A stretch of DNA of 64,000 nucleotides from assembly GCA_019022495.1 (NCBI GenBank), contig JAFEKR010000070.1:23018-87017 (forward strand). The letters run 5' to 3'. Under the pieces are notes generated by a model, which worked only from the letters and a program-made list of their open reading frames with translations, searched no databases and was not told the origin of the DNA. Origin of the DNA: Epichloe hybrida (lineage: Eukaryota; Ascomycota; Sordariomycetes; Hypocreales; Clavicipitaceae). Made by a program: the position numbers and the translations under genes. This document shows, one piece after another, positions 34,320-46,752 of this stretch. Positions within the stretch are counted from its first letter, which is position 1. The number at the start of each line of letters is the position of its first letter.

Positions 34320-35269
34320 ACTCCTTTATAGCTAAGTTCCTTATGGATAGCTTTAATAATCGCTTATTATTATTTAGGCACGTTAATAACTAGCGCTAGT
34401 CCCTTTATAATTCCTATTAGCCTTTTCTAAAGATAACCCTTTTCTAAGTAAAACTTCTTTACTTTATTATATAGTTTTCTATAGTCCTTTACGCTAAGAT
34501 TAATTAGTCTTTAAAGGGTTATTAAGAATTCAATAACTTATTATATCTCTTTAAAGTAATTTCTCTTACTATTTTCCTCTATCTTAATGCTATTAAGATA
34601 TAAGTTAATAAAATCTTTAATATCCCCTTTAACTTCTTAATCTAATTAATTTAAAGCCCTAGGGCCTTTCCTAGATAAGGCATCTATAATACAGTTCTTT
34701 TTACCTAGAATGTGTTATATAGAGAAATTAAAAAGCAGGATATAACTAATCCATTATGTAATAAGAGCTTTAGGTATATTATTAACTACGCTATTAAGCT
34801 AATACACAAGAACTTATAAGTCTATTTCTAATGTAAATAGGACTTTATAAAGGTAAATTCATAGTTTTCTTAATATATAAATAACTACTTAATATTCTCG
34901 CTTAGTTACATTATACTTAGCCTTAGCAATAGTCTAAGTATTACTTTTATATTAAACTAAATACTATTTGCTATTAATAATTTATAATAATATAGCCCCT
35001 TATCTAAGTAAGCTTATATTAATTATTAGTATAATTTCTCTAAAGCCTAGTCTAAGATTAAGTAAAATAAGGATTAGGGCTATTATTATTGCTTTCTTTA
35101 GGATATCTATAGCTTCTTATTACTCTAGTCCTTATTCCTAATCCTTTATCTTCCTTAGTAAAATTACTAGTGGTTTTGCCTTTTACATATAGTATTTTAC
35201 CTAGATATAATAGACTCCTATTAACCTAATAAAGGATTACACTTCTAATTAATCTTAATAAACCTTCTA

Positions 35270-35522
35270 GTCTAAAATCTTTATAATCTTCGCTTTAGTT
35301 AGCTTTTGCCTGTTTATCTTACATATAAATCCTACGATTTTTACTAATTTCTAGTAAAACTTTAACTTAGATACTAAGGCTATGTAACTAGAGAGCTTAA
35401 TATTAACTAAAACTTTATTAATATTAATTAAATGCTCTATTACGTATTTACATACTCCTAGTATAATTTCCTCTTTATTATATATTATTATTAGTCCCTT
35501 TACCGCAATATTATCTAGGAAA
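35270..35522 (-). pseudogene. Ty3/gypsy reverse transcriptase remnant
   Basis: The minus strand from 35522 reads FLDNIAVKGL, where the second Asp of the catalytic F-x-D-D box is now Asn (G-to-A change). It continues through YNKEEIILGVCKYVIEHLIN and INKVLVNIKLSSY, then KIVGFICKINRQKL with one in-frame TAG. This matches the palm and following region of fungal gypsy RTs (DDIAVKGP... GVRRYVLEHLxNID). It is inactive: the catalytic Asp is lost and stops are present nearby. Confidence 0.8.
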
Positions 35523-38500
35523 GGTATGTAAATATAAGGGATTAAATTAAATAGGATTTATCTAATAATCCTAATAAACTAAGCTACTAAGTTAGTAGCT
35601 TCTTATAGTAAGTAATAAAGCCGCAAAAGTCTAATTACAGTAAAAATCATTATTATATTCTTACTCTTCTTTACTAATACTACCTAATTATATCTAGATA
35701 ATAAGTTAACTATTAACAAGATCTTATATATTATAAAGCTCTTACTAAATACTTCTACGCCTTAAGGAATTAGCGTATTTTATATTATTACCTTATTATA
35801 CTTTATAGCAAATAAAATTAGGCAAATCCCTTTATCCTTCTTTATAATAAGAAAATAAGGATTCCTATAAGAGCTATAACTTTTCTCTAAATATCTATAC
35901 TTTAGCTTTTTCTTTAGAAAATTAACTAATCTCCCTTATAACCTAAGAGGTATTAGGATTAAGCTTACTTACTATGCTTTATATTTAATAACCTTTATAA
36001 CTTATAGTGGCGTGACTAGTAAGTTAACTTTCCTATATTCTAATAAGTCCTAGGCTAGCGCTACTTCTTAGTTATAAAGAATTTCCTTAAAAACATTAAC
36101 TTCTTCTTATATTAAATATTCTTATACCCCTTTAACTATTTAATCTAAATATTACTAGGTTATTCTAAAACCTTATAGATTTACGCAGAATCTCCTAGTA
36201 ATATACTCACTATACTTCCTAGATATATCTAGATATAACTTAGCCTTTTCCTATTTCTTTATCTTCTATTTTAGGTCCCTTTCTAGTATTAATCTATTAG
36301 AGGGAATATTATCTTAGGGATGTATTTTATTAGCTTTTTACTTATATATTATGTTTACTATAAAATTAGGTAGTTTTAGTTATTACTAGGGCTTAAAATC
36401 CTTTATAATTACTTTAAGTTATTAGGTATAGTTTACTATTATATTCTTAATTACCTCTTAGAAGATATTAGTTCCTTCCCTTATTATAAGAGAAATTAAC
36501 TATTTATTATTATCTATTTCTATCTCTAACCCTTTATAAACCATTTAATCTTCCTTTATTTCTAGGTAACTAAATAAGATAATATTAATAAAGGGCTACT
36601 AGGCTAGCTACTTATTAGTGTATTACTATTAAATACTTCCTATAACTCTTAAGATAATAATAATATTACTAAAGTAATATTAGGTATAAAGCTCTTTACT
36701 TCTTAAGTAATTAAACTATATCTAGGATAGTCTAAAAAATAGTATTCTAAGAATTAGGCTAATATTAACTAAGTCTAGACTAATATAGAAATTAGTAAGT
36801 ATCTAGATATTTCCTAGATATAGTCTTATCTAAACCTCCCTAATTATCTTAATACTATATAATAAGAATAATATTATATTTATTAGGTAAATCCTTAGTC
36901 TAAGTTACCTAGCTATGCTTTCTATAATTATATTCCCTTATAATCCTATGTTAATAAGCCTAAGGAGAAGCTCCCTTTCTAGGTTATCTAGCTAGACTTA
37001 GAGGTATAGTAAGTCTTATAGGCAATTAATAGTAGCCTATGGTTTTAAAATCGTATTAAGCATAAAGTTTATCTAAGTAAGATTAATTAAATTTTACTAA
37101 GGTTTGCCCTATTCTAAGTAAGCTCCTAGTCTCTCCTAAATTCATTCCTATAAAGCTATATTAATCTCTAGTAAAGGCGTTATTAGTAAGCTATTCTTAG
37201 CTATAGCTTTATTCTTCTTATTTTCCTTAAGGGTCTTTTTTATTAATTAAAGAATTAAGTTAATCTAGTTCCCTAGATTAATTAGTCTTAGGTTTAGTTT
37301 TACGCTAAATATTTTTAAAGGAGGAGCTAGCCCTAATATATCTCTATTATAGTAGCGGATATTTTCTATACCTTTTGCTTATAAAAGACATTTATTACTA
37401 ACTACCTTTACTAGTGTTAGTATAATATAATAGATATCCTAAAAGGGCACTTTAACCTTCTTCTAAAAGATCTTATTATATAATTAATTAAGAATCCTTT
37501 ATTTAACTTTATTTAACAGATCTTTCTTACCCTTAGTTACTACTAAATTATCTTAAATAGGTTAAGTATAAGGTTACTAATCTTTTACCTTATTTTCTAT
37601 AATATCTTTAATCCTTAGGCATTTTACTAACTATTTACTAATAGCTATAAACTTTATAATAATCCCTTTATCTTCTTTCTCCCTTATGCTTAGCTTCTTA
37701 AAGGTAATAGTAAATACTATACCTAATATCTTATACTTTAAGATAGACATTATATTAATCTCTCTTTTAAGTTAAAATTTTACTAGATTAAATATACCCT
37801 TTATTTAATTAAATACTTCCTGTTTTTCTAGTGTTATTTCCTAGCTTAATTCTCCGCAAGGGCTATATTTCTTAATTCTTAGAATTATATATATAATCTT
37901 ATAGTCCTTAAAGTACTTAACCTAGAATATAGCTAGTTTACGCGCATAGCTACTAATAGAAAGAAATTTTATAAGCAAGAATAAAGGTATAATTTAATAT
38001 CTTATATTATCTTTAATAGCTAAAATATAAACTACTAGGTTATATATAGTAAACTTTAATATCTTATTATATTTTAAAGTATTACACTTTATTATAATAT
38101 GTAATTCTTTATTATAGTAATAATAATAATTTAACTAGTAGCCTCTTCCTAATATTATGTTTATTTTAAAATAGCGCTCCTTATCTAGATTAAATAAACC
38201 TATATAATTTGCTTAATAAGTTTACTATTAATATTAAGGATAGTTACTATACTTCTCCTTAAGTAGCTTTACTATATTAATTTCCTTTATTACCTAGGCT
38301 ATAACTATGATTTTTAGCTTTACTAGTTATTTTATTAGATCTTTTATTTAATCTTAGTATTTTGCTAATCTAGGGGCCCCTTATTATCCTATGTTAGTAT
38401 TAAATAAGATAGTTTTCTTAGCTTACTTATTTAAATCACCTAGTGCTAAGTAATTCTTTTAAGTAGCCTAGTAACTATTAAAGGTAGCCTAATTAAATAG

Positions 38501-40035
38501 TATTTATATCTTAAAGCTAAAGTCCTTCTTACTTAAAGTATAATTTTCTATATTAGCAAATTCTAAGTCCTTGTTTTTAAGCTCTAGTTATATATAAATA
38601 TATATGTTAAGTACTATCTAAAGTAGTTTATACTATATAACTAAGATTTCTTTATAAGTAAACCCCTTTTTATTTATAAAGCTTAAGATTAAGTGTTTTA
38701 GTAAGGCTTTATAGATATAGTTAGACTAGGTTATTATAGTTTTCTATTCTATTAGGTTTATATTAGATATTAGAGTATAATGCTTTTATAACTAGTAATA
38801 GGTTTTCTTAATAGTCTTTAGCTATATTAAATTAAGGTCTTTAAGTTATTCTCTAGTGTTTTCTATTTAATCCTAGCTAGTTATATTAAACTATAAGAGT
38901 ATCTTTTCCTTAGACTCCTTCTAAGATTATAATATAGTTAGTATCTTAACCACTTATTAAAGCTTTAGGTTAATATTATGCTTAAGTATCTTACGCTAAT
39001 TTACTTTAGGAATACCTATTACTTTTATCTTTACCTTAAAGTCCTTAATAAAATTAGCTATATTTTCCCCTAAAAACTACTTAATATTATACCTATTTTA
39101 TATAGTAATAAGGGAAGTTTAACACACTATTATCTCTTTAAGAAGCTTTATAAAGGTTTTTATATTAAGCTCTCTAAGAGATCTAGGTATCTTACCTCTA
39201 TTATTAGGGTCTTTACTTAAGTGGTTATTAAACTAAGTTTAAGCTAGGCTAATAACTATCTTAGGATTAAGTAATTCCTAACTAGTAACTAGGGTACTAG
39301 GTAATAGTAAGTCCTAAAGGTCCTTTAGGTAACTTAGGTATTTACTAGGTCTTGCTTTACTTAGCTATTAGGAGTAAGATAGTATAAGGTTAAATATAGG
39401 CTTAGTAAAAAGTGCTTTTAATTAATCTTATAAAAGAGTAATTACTTAACTAAATATTATAATACTAGTAAGAATTTCTTAAAGAAAGACTTTTAATAAG
39501 GTAGTATTTATAGTAATAAGTAACCTATAAGTAAAGGCTACTAATATAATTATATAGCTCTTTATAATAAGCTATAAGACCCTTATATATAGCTAAATAA
39601 TAGTAAAATTAGCTATAGGCCCTAAGATTAAATAGTCTATAATACTAAGTAATGCTTTCTATTCTAGTGCCTTATATTTAAAGACTTTTAGTAAAGGGTT
39701 AATGTTTAGCTAGTGTTTATAAGGTATACCTTTAAACTATCTAGTTTTCTTTTTTACGCTTTTATATAATACTAGTTTATATTCTTAGCTTACCTTAGCT
39801 TAGTATGCTTAGCTACCTTCTCCTTTACGCTATAACTATTATAAAGGTTAGGTTAAGGCTTTAGATTTATATCTTAGTGTAAGGAAAGTAAAATAAAGGG
39901 GTCTTTGCGTAGGTTAGCTTAGTAATAGCTAAGAGCGTAATTATTAGCTTGCTTCTAATTAATCTTAGTCTATAGTAAATTAACTAGAAAGCAGAAAGGT
40001 CCTAGGGGTTTAAAACCGTGTTTCTCCACTAGTTT

Positions 40036-40513
40036 TATTAAGCGGAAAATAACACCCTAAAAGACATAATGCTAGCCTATAGTTATAGGTAGTAGTAATA
40101 TTTACTTACATTAGAAAGGTTAATTAACTTAATAGTAGTAATTATAATAATAGCTAAATTAGTCTTTATAAATAGAGATAATTTAGATTAAATAGTCTAT
40201 TAGATTAGAAGTGACTTTTTAGTTAAGTTAGGGAAATAATCTTATTAATTTATCTTATTAAGGTAGACATAATAGTGGCTATAGTAACGCTAGGTATTTA
40301 AGTTAAAAATCTAAAGTTAGGTATGTATAAAGAACCTTAAAAGAATCTAGCTATAGGTAATCTCTTTATAGATTAAATAGTCCCTTTGCCTAGATAACTA
40401 ATATTGTTATCCCTTGTTGTGTTATTTATCCCTGCGATCCCCTATATCCCTTGTGCTTGTCATCGCGAATACGCGCGTTTATGGGCGCGCGTATCACGGG
40501 CCCACGGCACACA
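40036..40513 (-). repeat. Right LTR of the gypsy element (5' LTR), partly spared by RIP
   Basis: Starts TATTAAGCGGAAAATAACAC (TG mutated to TA) and ends GGCACACA. Its last 110 bp keep many CG dinucleotides that are TG or CA in the left copy. Confidence 0.85.
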
Positions 40514-42903
40514 ATACCTTAGTAAGCTCTTTATAATATTAATTAATTAAGTAAAAGGTAATAGTTTTCTTATAGATTTATATATATAATAAGCTATAGA
40601 GAAATATAAGGTCTTAATTTTTACTATCCTAAGTATTAGTATCTTAAATTTTTTATAAGCTTATTAATCTAATAAGGTATTTATATATAGTCTTTATTTA
40701 TTAGCTAAAGCTATAATTAGTTTTGCTATTTATAAAGCTAAATAAGAAGTTCCTTTAATTTAATAGTATAATTAGTGCTATTAATAGCATATATATACTA
40801 GTATTTATTTCACTAAATTAGTAGTAAAGATACTAGTTAAGGAAAAATAATATCTTATAAAATATACTAGTAATTATAAGCTTTAAGGAATTATTCCTTT
40901 ATATACTAGTAAGCACTAAAGGTTTTATTAATAATAGCACTTTATTATAAATAGTATTCTTAAAGTCCTTTATAATCCCTTAAGGCTAATTTTATCTTAG
41001 TAATATAGGATTTAGCTTATATTATAGCCTTATTACGCTATTTTTAAGGGTTTAATATTATTTATAAGACTAAAGGAAAGCTTATAAGTACTCTAATAAT
41101 AAGAAAAAGCTTTTTAACTTTTAGTATATATAATTATAAGTAGTTATAAAGCGTTATTTTAGGTAATATAAGTAAAAGTAAAAGATAATTTACTATAGCA
41201 TTACTAAGTATAATTTTCTTATATAAATTAAGATAATTTATACTATTATAGCTCTCTTTAACTTTATTAAGTTATAGGGAAAAAAGCTATATAACTTTAA
41301 AGTAAAAGAGATAGAATTATTACCTAGAGATAAGCATAAAGTACTTAAAATAGCTACTACATAGGTATTATTACTTCTTATAAGCCTTATAGGCTATAAA
41401 GTTTAGAAAAAGATAGTATAGTGGCTTTAGAGGCTTTAGTAAAGTAATAATATAAATAAAAAGATATATATTTAATAAATTTAATAGTATTATTAATAAA
41501 ATTCTAACTAATATAATAATAATATTATAGGTTAAAAAGTAATAAATATATATAGCCTATAGACCTTAATAAAAAGCCTTACTTTTACTAGTAAATAGTA
41601 TTAACACTAAAATTTAACTTAATTTACGCTTTCTTTGCCTCTTTTAATAATAATAAGTTCTAAATTAAAGGATTTAGTTAATCTTACTTTAACTATAATA
41701 TAACTCTAATAATTATACTTATCCTAAACTATTTACTATATAATTAATAGTCCTTAATTACCTTCTTAATATTATTAGCCCTTATAGCTCTTTAGGTAAT
41801 AATATACCTCTTTAAGCCTTATATTTAAGGCCTAAGGATATTAAATACTACCTTTAAGAGCTCTTTTACTTATACTATAGCCTAATGCTTTTATATACTT
41901 TATAGTAATAAATTTAGCTATAATCTAGTAAGTATAGCCTTAGTAAAACTTATTTAAGAGCTTTATAGGTTTAGTATTAAGGAAGTAGCTATATTATTAG
42001 TGCTTTACTTTATAATATTAGTTTAAGACTAACTTTAAGACTACTAATTATCTTTAAGGGAATTTTCTTTATCTAAGAGCTTAAGAAAATTATAAGCCTT
42101 ATTACTAGGGTATTATATATTAGTATTTTCTCTTTAAGTCTTATTTTTATTATCTTTAGAGTTATTAAAGCTATCTTCTAATAACTTTTCTTATACTCTT
42201 TTAGTAATAGTAAAGCTTTTAGTATCTTAGGCTTTAATAACTATATTACTAGCTTTATAGTCTTCTAAGAAAACCTTTACTTACTTCTCTCTTATAATAG
42301 ATTTATTTATAATAAGAGGCTTTATTATAATATATTTACTAAACCTTCTATATATTTAAATAATAAAATTAGTAGTTTACTTACTTATATAAAGCTACCT
42401 ATTCTATTTATTATATATTATACTAGTCTTTTTCTCTATAATGTAAAAAGCATACTAAATACTCTTAAGCTACTTATATTAGTTCTTAATAGTATTTAAA
42501 GACTACTAATATCTTAGGAATCTCCTTATAAGCATAGAAATAAAGCCTTTAAGGATATCTTAGATAATACTAATCTTACTACTATTAAGCTAATACTTAT
42601 AGTAAGCTTTAAGAAGTAATTTAAGTAAGAAAAGGGTTTAATTATTAGTCTAGTAAATTTAGGAGAATTTAAATACCTATAACTAGGTGCTTTAGGATAT
42701 AGTTATAATATATATTAAAATTATATAATATTTACTAGTAAAATAAAATAATTCTATTATATTAAAGCTATAGAAAGGAAGATTTACTATTATAACAGGC
42801 CTCTTATGTAAAGGTAGTGAAAAAAAGCCATAGAAGTGGGCTATAATAGTATAAAGTAAGCGCCCTATATAACTTCACATACAATTTATACCCTGTAATG
42901 TCA

Positions 42904-42937
42904 GTGCAAAGTTTGCACCGGCTCGTGGATCAGACCC
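42904..42937 (-). repeat. Right terminal inverted repeat of the outer DNA transposon
   Basis: Begins GTGCAAAGTTTGCACC and ends ATCAGACCC, followed by TAA (42938-42940). No mismatch to the left end over 34 bases. Confidence 0.9.
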
Positions 42938-42940
42938 TAA

Positions 42941-45900
42941 ACTTGAAGGTGTTAGTGAGGCAGGGCACCTAGTGCCCTGCGCTGCACTCTTGAACCGAGA
43001 CAGATCAAAAGTGGCTTCCACAACGTTGCTTCTTGTTTTCGTTGCTAGTATTTACGCGGCAGCTTGTAATGACGCGTCTCGCTGATATTGCAACAACAAA
43101 AACCAGAGACACAAAGGCAGAGCGCGTTTGTGAGAGCACGGGTTCGTGGTGTCTGGAATGTATGATTTAATCAACCTGATCGGCAGCAACGGTGATAAGA
43201 ACTATGCCATCGCGTCGAAGACAGGTCATTGCCATTGGTATAGAATATTGAGCTCGTCGAAGACACCCCTTTCGGCCGGCGATGGCGAGAAGCACAGAAG
43301 TTATATATGGCCGTGTACAGTGGGCTCAGGTAATGTTTGACATGCTAGAAGACCCTGGTTCTGCAGAGCGTCGGATGGGCTGCCCAGAATTTGCTGCCCT
43401 CTCATCAGCATCAGTCAAAAGGAAAAGTCCCCACGCGGTTCCGGGCAGTGCGCCCGCAGCATCCCACGCCGAAAGAAGCTGATTTATTTGATAAAGTGGC
43501 TGCGAGCAAAGTGGAGGGCAGAAGAAAAAAAAAACAGCTCCAACGCCCAACGCCCAATGCATGTGCTGCTGCCGCGGGCACAGTAAATTCAAAGAGGATA
43601 ACAATGGCAGCTTGAGTTGCTGTACTGATGGACGCAGGAAGTGAGGAGCCTGATGGCATCGAGCAGTGAGTAGAGGTGTCATCCGCGCGGAGAAGTTCAT
43701 CGGAGAATGCCAGAGGGAATTGAAGGGAAACAGAGTTTGCGGACCCCGCAAAAGCCATTATCTCGTGGAAGGAGCCATCGTGTTTTTGCAAGGGTTCCCC
43801 TTCCCCGTCTCTTCCTACAACCACCTCACACTAGAAAGTAATTTGAGGAGGGGCTCGTGTGTTCCGTTGTACCCGCGACATGTTTTCTAGCATGCAGTTC
43901 ACAATTCAGTTCATCACCTAACCCTCCCGATATTTTCTGATATTTTCTCTTCTGGACTCTGCACTCCATAAAACACCGCGACCAACTGGAAGCTGCCGGA
44001 TTGATCCTCTTGTTTGCAGGCTCGGATTTCTGCGGGCATCGCGTTCCGGCCTCTGACGTGTCCCTATCCGGATGGAGATTTTATTACAATAACACACTTT
44101 GGGCTCTGCATCTGCGATAACCATGCCATTCCACAAACTGTCTTGTGCAATTGTTGCGAACATGATTATCACCACCACACAACTGGCGAAGGCGACCACC
44201 TCACCGACCATTCGAGCATATGGCTAGTATACGCTTGCGAGGCATGCGAGCAAATGATCGGGCTGCTGCAGGTCTGATGCTATTAATTGAGCACTAGCTG
44301 CAGCCCTCGGTCGGCCCCTTCAACTACTGCGGACACAGGAAGATGCCGTAAGGCAAAGCATCTGCTTGCTATCTGAGAAACACGATGGGGACATGTTTTG
44401 AGGGGGTTGACACCATCGAATCTAATGCACTGCAACCACCACCAGCGACAGCCTAATGCGCTCGATTCCGACCAACCACGACTGTAAAATTTCATGCCAT
44501 TCTGTCTTTGCTCCTGTCTCGTCGGGCCCCTTTCCGCGTATGGACTTGGCACAAAGACAACTCCATGTGCCGCCAAAATGTACGGATTACTCCGTCCTAT
44601 TACTCATCGACTGATTTGTCCACGTCTTGGCTCCACATTGGGTTTGTCTTGGCTCGTCATCCTCAATTTGGGTTCATAGGGGATCATTTCCATGAACCTG
44701 TGCAGAGGTGACGTTTACAGACGAGGGCTCAGAGCATCTACGGCTGGCATTTCTGCGTTTCTTTCGTCACTAATAATGCGCATGTGGGGACGTGGAAAGG
44801 CAGCAATTAATTGTCACTGAAGCGTATTGTGTGGAGATTGCGACGACGAACACGACTTGAGCAAAGCTTATGCCTGCGTACCAGTCGATTTTGAAGATAA
44901 GAGGAACGACGGACCAGCAACCAACGGGCTCTCGGTGGGAAACCCATGATTGTGTAGGTGCGAATCCATCGTTCGAGCTTGTCCAATGCCGATAGGATGA
45001 TATGGTTCGAGATAACACAAGTCAGACTGTATACTTTGTTTTTCCCCTCCTCCTGGGGAATCCAAGGGCAGCCAGCCCCAAGAGGCGGTAGCTTTTCAAG
45101 CCATGCTAATCCGTACACATTCTGTTTTCTTTTCTTTGTCCTTGGCCACTATGGAGAGCCTGAATGGACTAGGGACGTGGCTGGCGGGGTTGGGCTGGGG
45201 GACTGTAGATGGCTTGCTTATTCGTGCGATACAGCGGGAGATAACGTGACGGGAGACGACGTCGACGAGATCGTTCTCTACACAAGATGGCTGGCGTTCT
45301 CGCCTCACCGGTGAAGCGATGGGCCTGATGAACTTAGATGCGGAAGGGGCTGTTGGACCATTCTGAGTGGTGCGATTGATCGATTGATGGGGGAGCACGA
45401 TGCGGCCAAGACAGGCACAGCAAATACCGCTTCAATGAGGGACGAGTCTCGCTTCACTTAGCCACTGCAGTCTAAGCGCCGATCCGTCCACGAGTTGGAT
45501 GGCCTGGCGCCTCGACTGGTGGTTTGGACGCTTGTCACTGTTGTCAGTCTGCAGTCTGGCTTCTGGCGCCGTCTTGTTGTTGGCTGGCTGGACCTGGGTG
45601 GTGCCTTCCTCTCCCTCTGCATGCATCGGCCCAGCACTACGGAGTACAGTGGGTTGTATTACTGCTTGCTTATCATTAACAAGCTAGCGCCAGAGGCCAG
45701 AGACCAGAGACCAGAGACCTGCCGAGACAGCTCTGACTGGATGCGGCTGGTGGCTGGTGGCTGACGGATCCGTACGGAGTGGTGGGAAACCGGCTACGGA
45801 TTACATGGAATAAATAGCGGGAAGTGGCAATGCAGGACGCGCCTACCCTCGAACTTTTGTACTCTTGTACCCTCGTACCCTCCTCGTACCTCCGTCGAAA

Positions 45901-46752
45901 CGCACCGAGTTTTCCGTACCTACGGATTAGTAGCTAGCTAGCTAGACCTTGCTTGTTGGCGAGTGATTCCTTGATTTGTGTTCTGTTCCAATTCTTGTAA
46001 TTCTCCATCGCACACACGCTACTTCCATTTACTAGCGCTTTTTCGGTCCGTCTTGCTTTTTTTTTTCTCTCTCTGTCTCTGTCTCTCTCTCTCTTCTCTC
46101 TTCTCTCTTCTCTCTTCTCCGCCATCCGCCATCCGCCATCCGCCATCCGCCATTCAGTACATACCATCCGGCCTTTGCCTCAAAACTCTGCTCTCTCCGC
46201 AGTCGGGTCACTCTCCCTTCTCCTCAAAACAATCTACCAGCAAAAACTGCGGGCCACAAAATAAAGACGCAGTCTGCGCGCCAGCCGACTCGAAACAATC
46301 CGTGCGGACTCCGTACTCCGAACTCACCCAAGCTTGATCCGGGGTCTTTGCCTTTGCACAACAGCCTCTTCATCTACTCCGCATCGAGGTGGCATTCTCT
46401 TATCAGCCGAGCACCTGTTCTGCCTGTTTGTTACCTGCATCGCAGCGCTGCAAGCCCACCTTTGCCCACCTTTTATCTACATACAGGGCCTCTGCCACAG
46501 TTACACCAAAATCCCTGATCGGCAACCCGACGCCGACCATCACCACATCAAGAATTGACTGAGCCGTGGCGGCATGCCCGCGGACCATTGCTGCAAGTCG
46601 CCATAAAACTCGGGCATCCTCGGTTTGTCTCGGACTCGGCGACGTTATCCATGAGTTGCTGATTGTGCGAAGCCGACTTCTAGTCCTCGCGGCGTCGCTC
46701 CCCACGCCTGTGCCTGCACCTATCAATTTGATAGCCATAGTCATCCATCACA
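42941..46752. other. 3.8 kb of normal-GC DNA without a recognisable gene; leader of the downstream gene at its right end
   Basis: Only short open frames, none recognised. The last 700-850 bp looks like a long promoter/leader: stacked CTCGTACC-type repeats at about 45860-45890, a CTAGCTAG run near 45931-45945, a T run at 46054-46063, then C/T tracts. The first kilobase may be an old gene end next to the transposon. No tRNA is seen. Confidence 0.4.
46064..46153 (+). repeat. Pyrimidine microsatellite followed by GCCATCC heptamers
   Basis: CTCTCTGTCTCTGTCTCT and TTCTCTC repeats run to about 46118, followed by about five GCCATCC units (about 46120-46153). Position and composition fit a transcribed 5' leader of the gene at 46753. 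Confidence 0.8.

Larger units (their letters stand above)
20073..40513 (-). mobile_element. Ty3/gypsy LTR retrotransposon, RIP-degraded, interrupted by a copia element
   Basis: Two direct repeats of 470 and 478 bp bound the element. In the minus orientation a purine-rich tract (plus 20543-20585) abuts the left LTR as expected for the polypurine tract, so the element reads on the minus strand. Reverse transcriptase is readable at about 35270-35522 on the minus strand. Without the inner copia insertion the element is about 11.9 kb. The flanks ATACT (20067-20071) and ATACC (40514-40518) may be a RIP-altered target duplication, but the match is offset by a base from the TG...CA ends and remains uncertain. 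Confidence 0.82.
19421..42937. mobile_element. DNA transposon with 34-bp inverted ends, split by nested retroelements (PIF/Harbinger-like by its TAA target site)
   Basis: The two ends are perfect inverted repeats (19421-19454 and 42904-42937), directly flanked by TAA at 19418-19420 and 42938-42940. Removing the gypsy insertion (20073-40513) leaves an element of about 3.07 kb. A TWA target duplication is typical of PIF/Harbinger transposons, but no transposase could be read: 40514-42903 is so AT-rich that every frame is full of stops. The superfamily is therefore inferred from ends only. The ends themselves are GC-normal while the body is AT-rich. Confidence 0.8.

Noticed and set aside
20067..40518. 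ATACT/ATACC as a certain target duplication of the gypsy element
   Set aside because: It differs at one base, is offset by one base from the TG...CA ends on the left, and the internal boundary of the left LTR also starts ATACC, so coincidence cannot be excluded.
19421..42937. Starship-type giant cargo element
   Set aside because: No tyrosine-recombinase captain or cargo genes; the size is explained by nested retroelements, and the target site is TAA with inverted ends.
19421..42937. Centromere or telomere-proximal satellite DNA
   Set aside because: No telomere repeats, and the AT-rich block resolves into bounded transposons with genes on both sides.
43146..45764. Many short open frames between the transposon nest and the Reg1-like gene
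   Set aside because: None exceeds about 140 codons, they overlap on both strands, none shows a family motif or a consistent splice chain.
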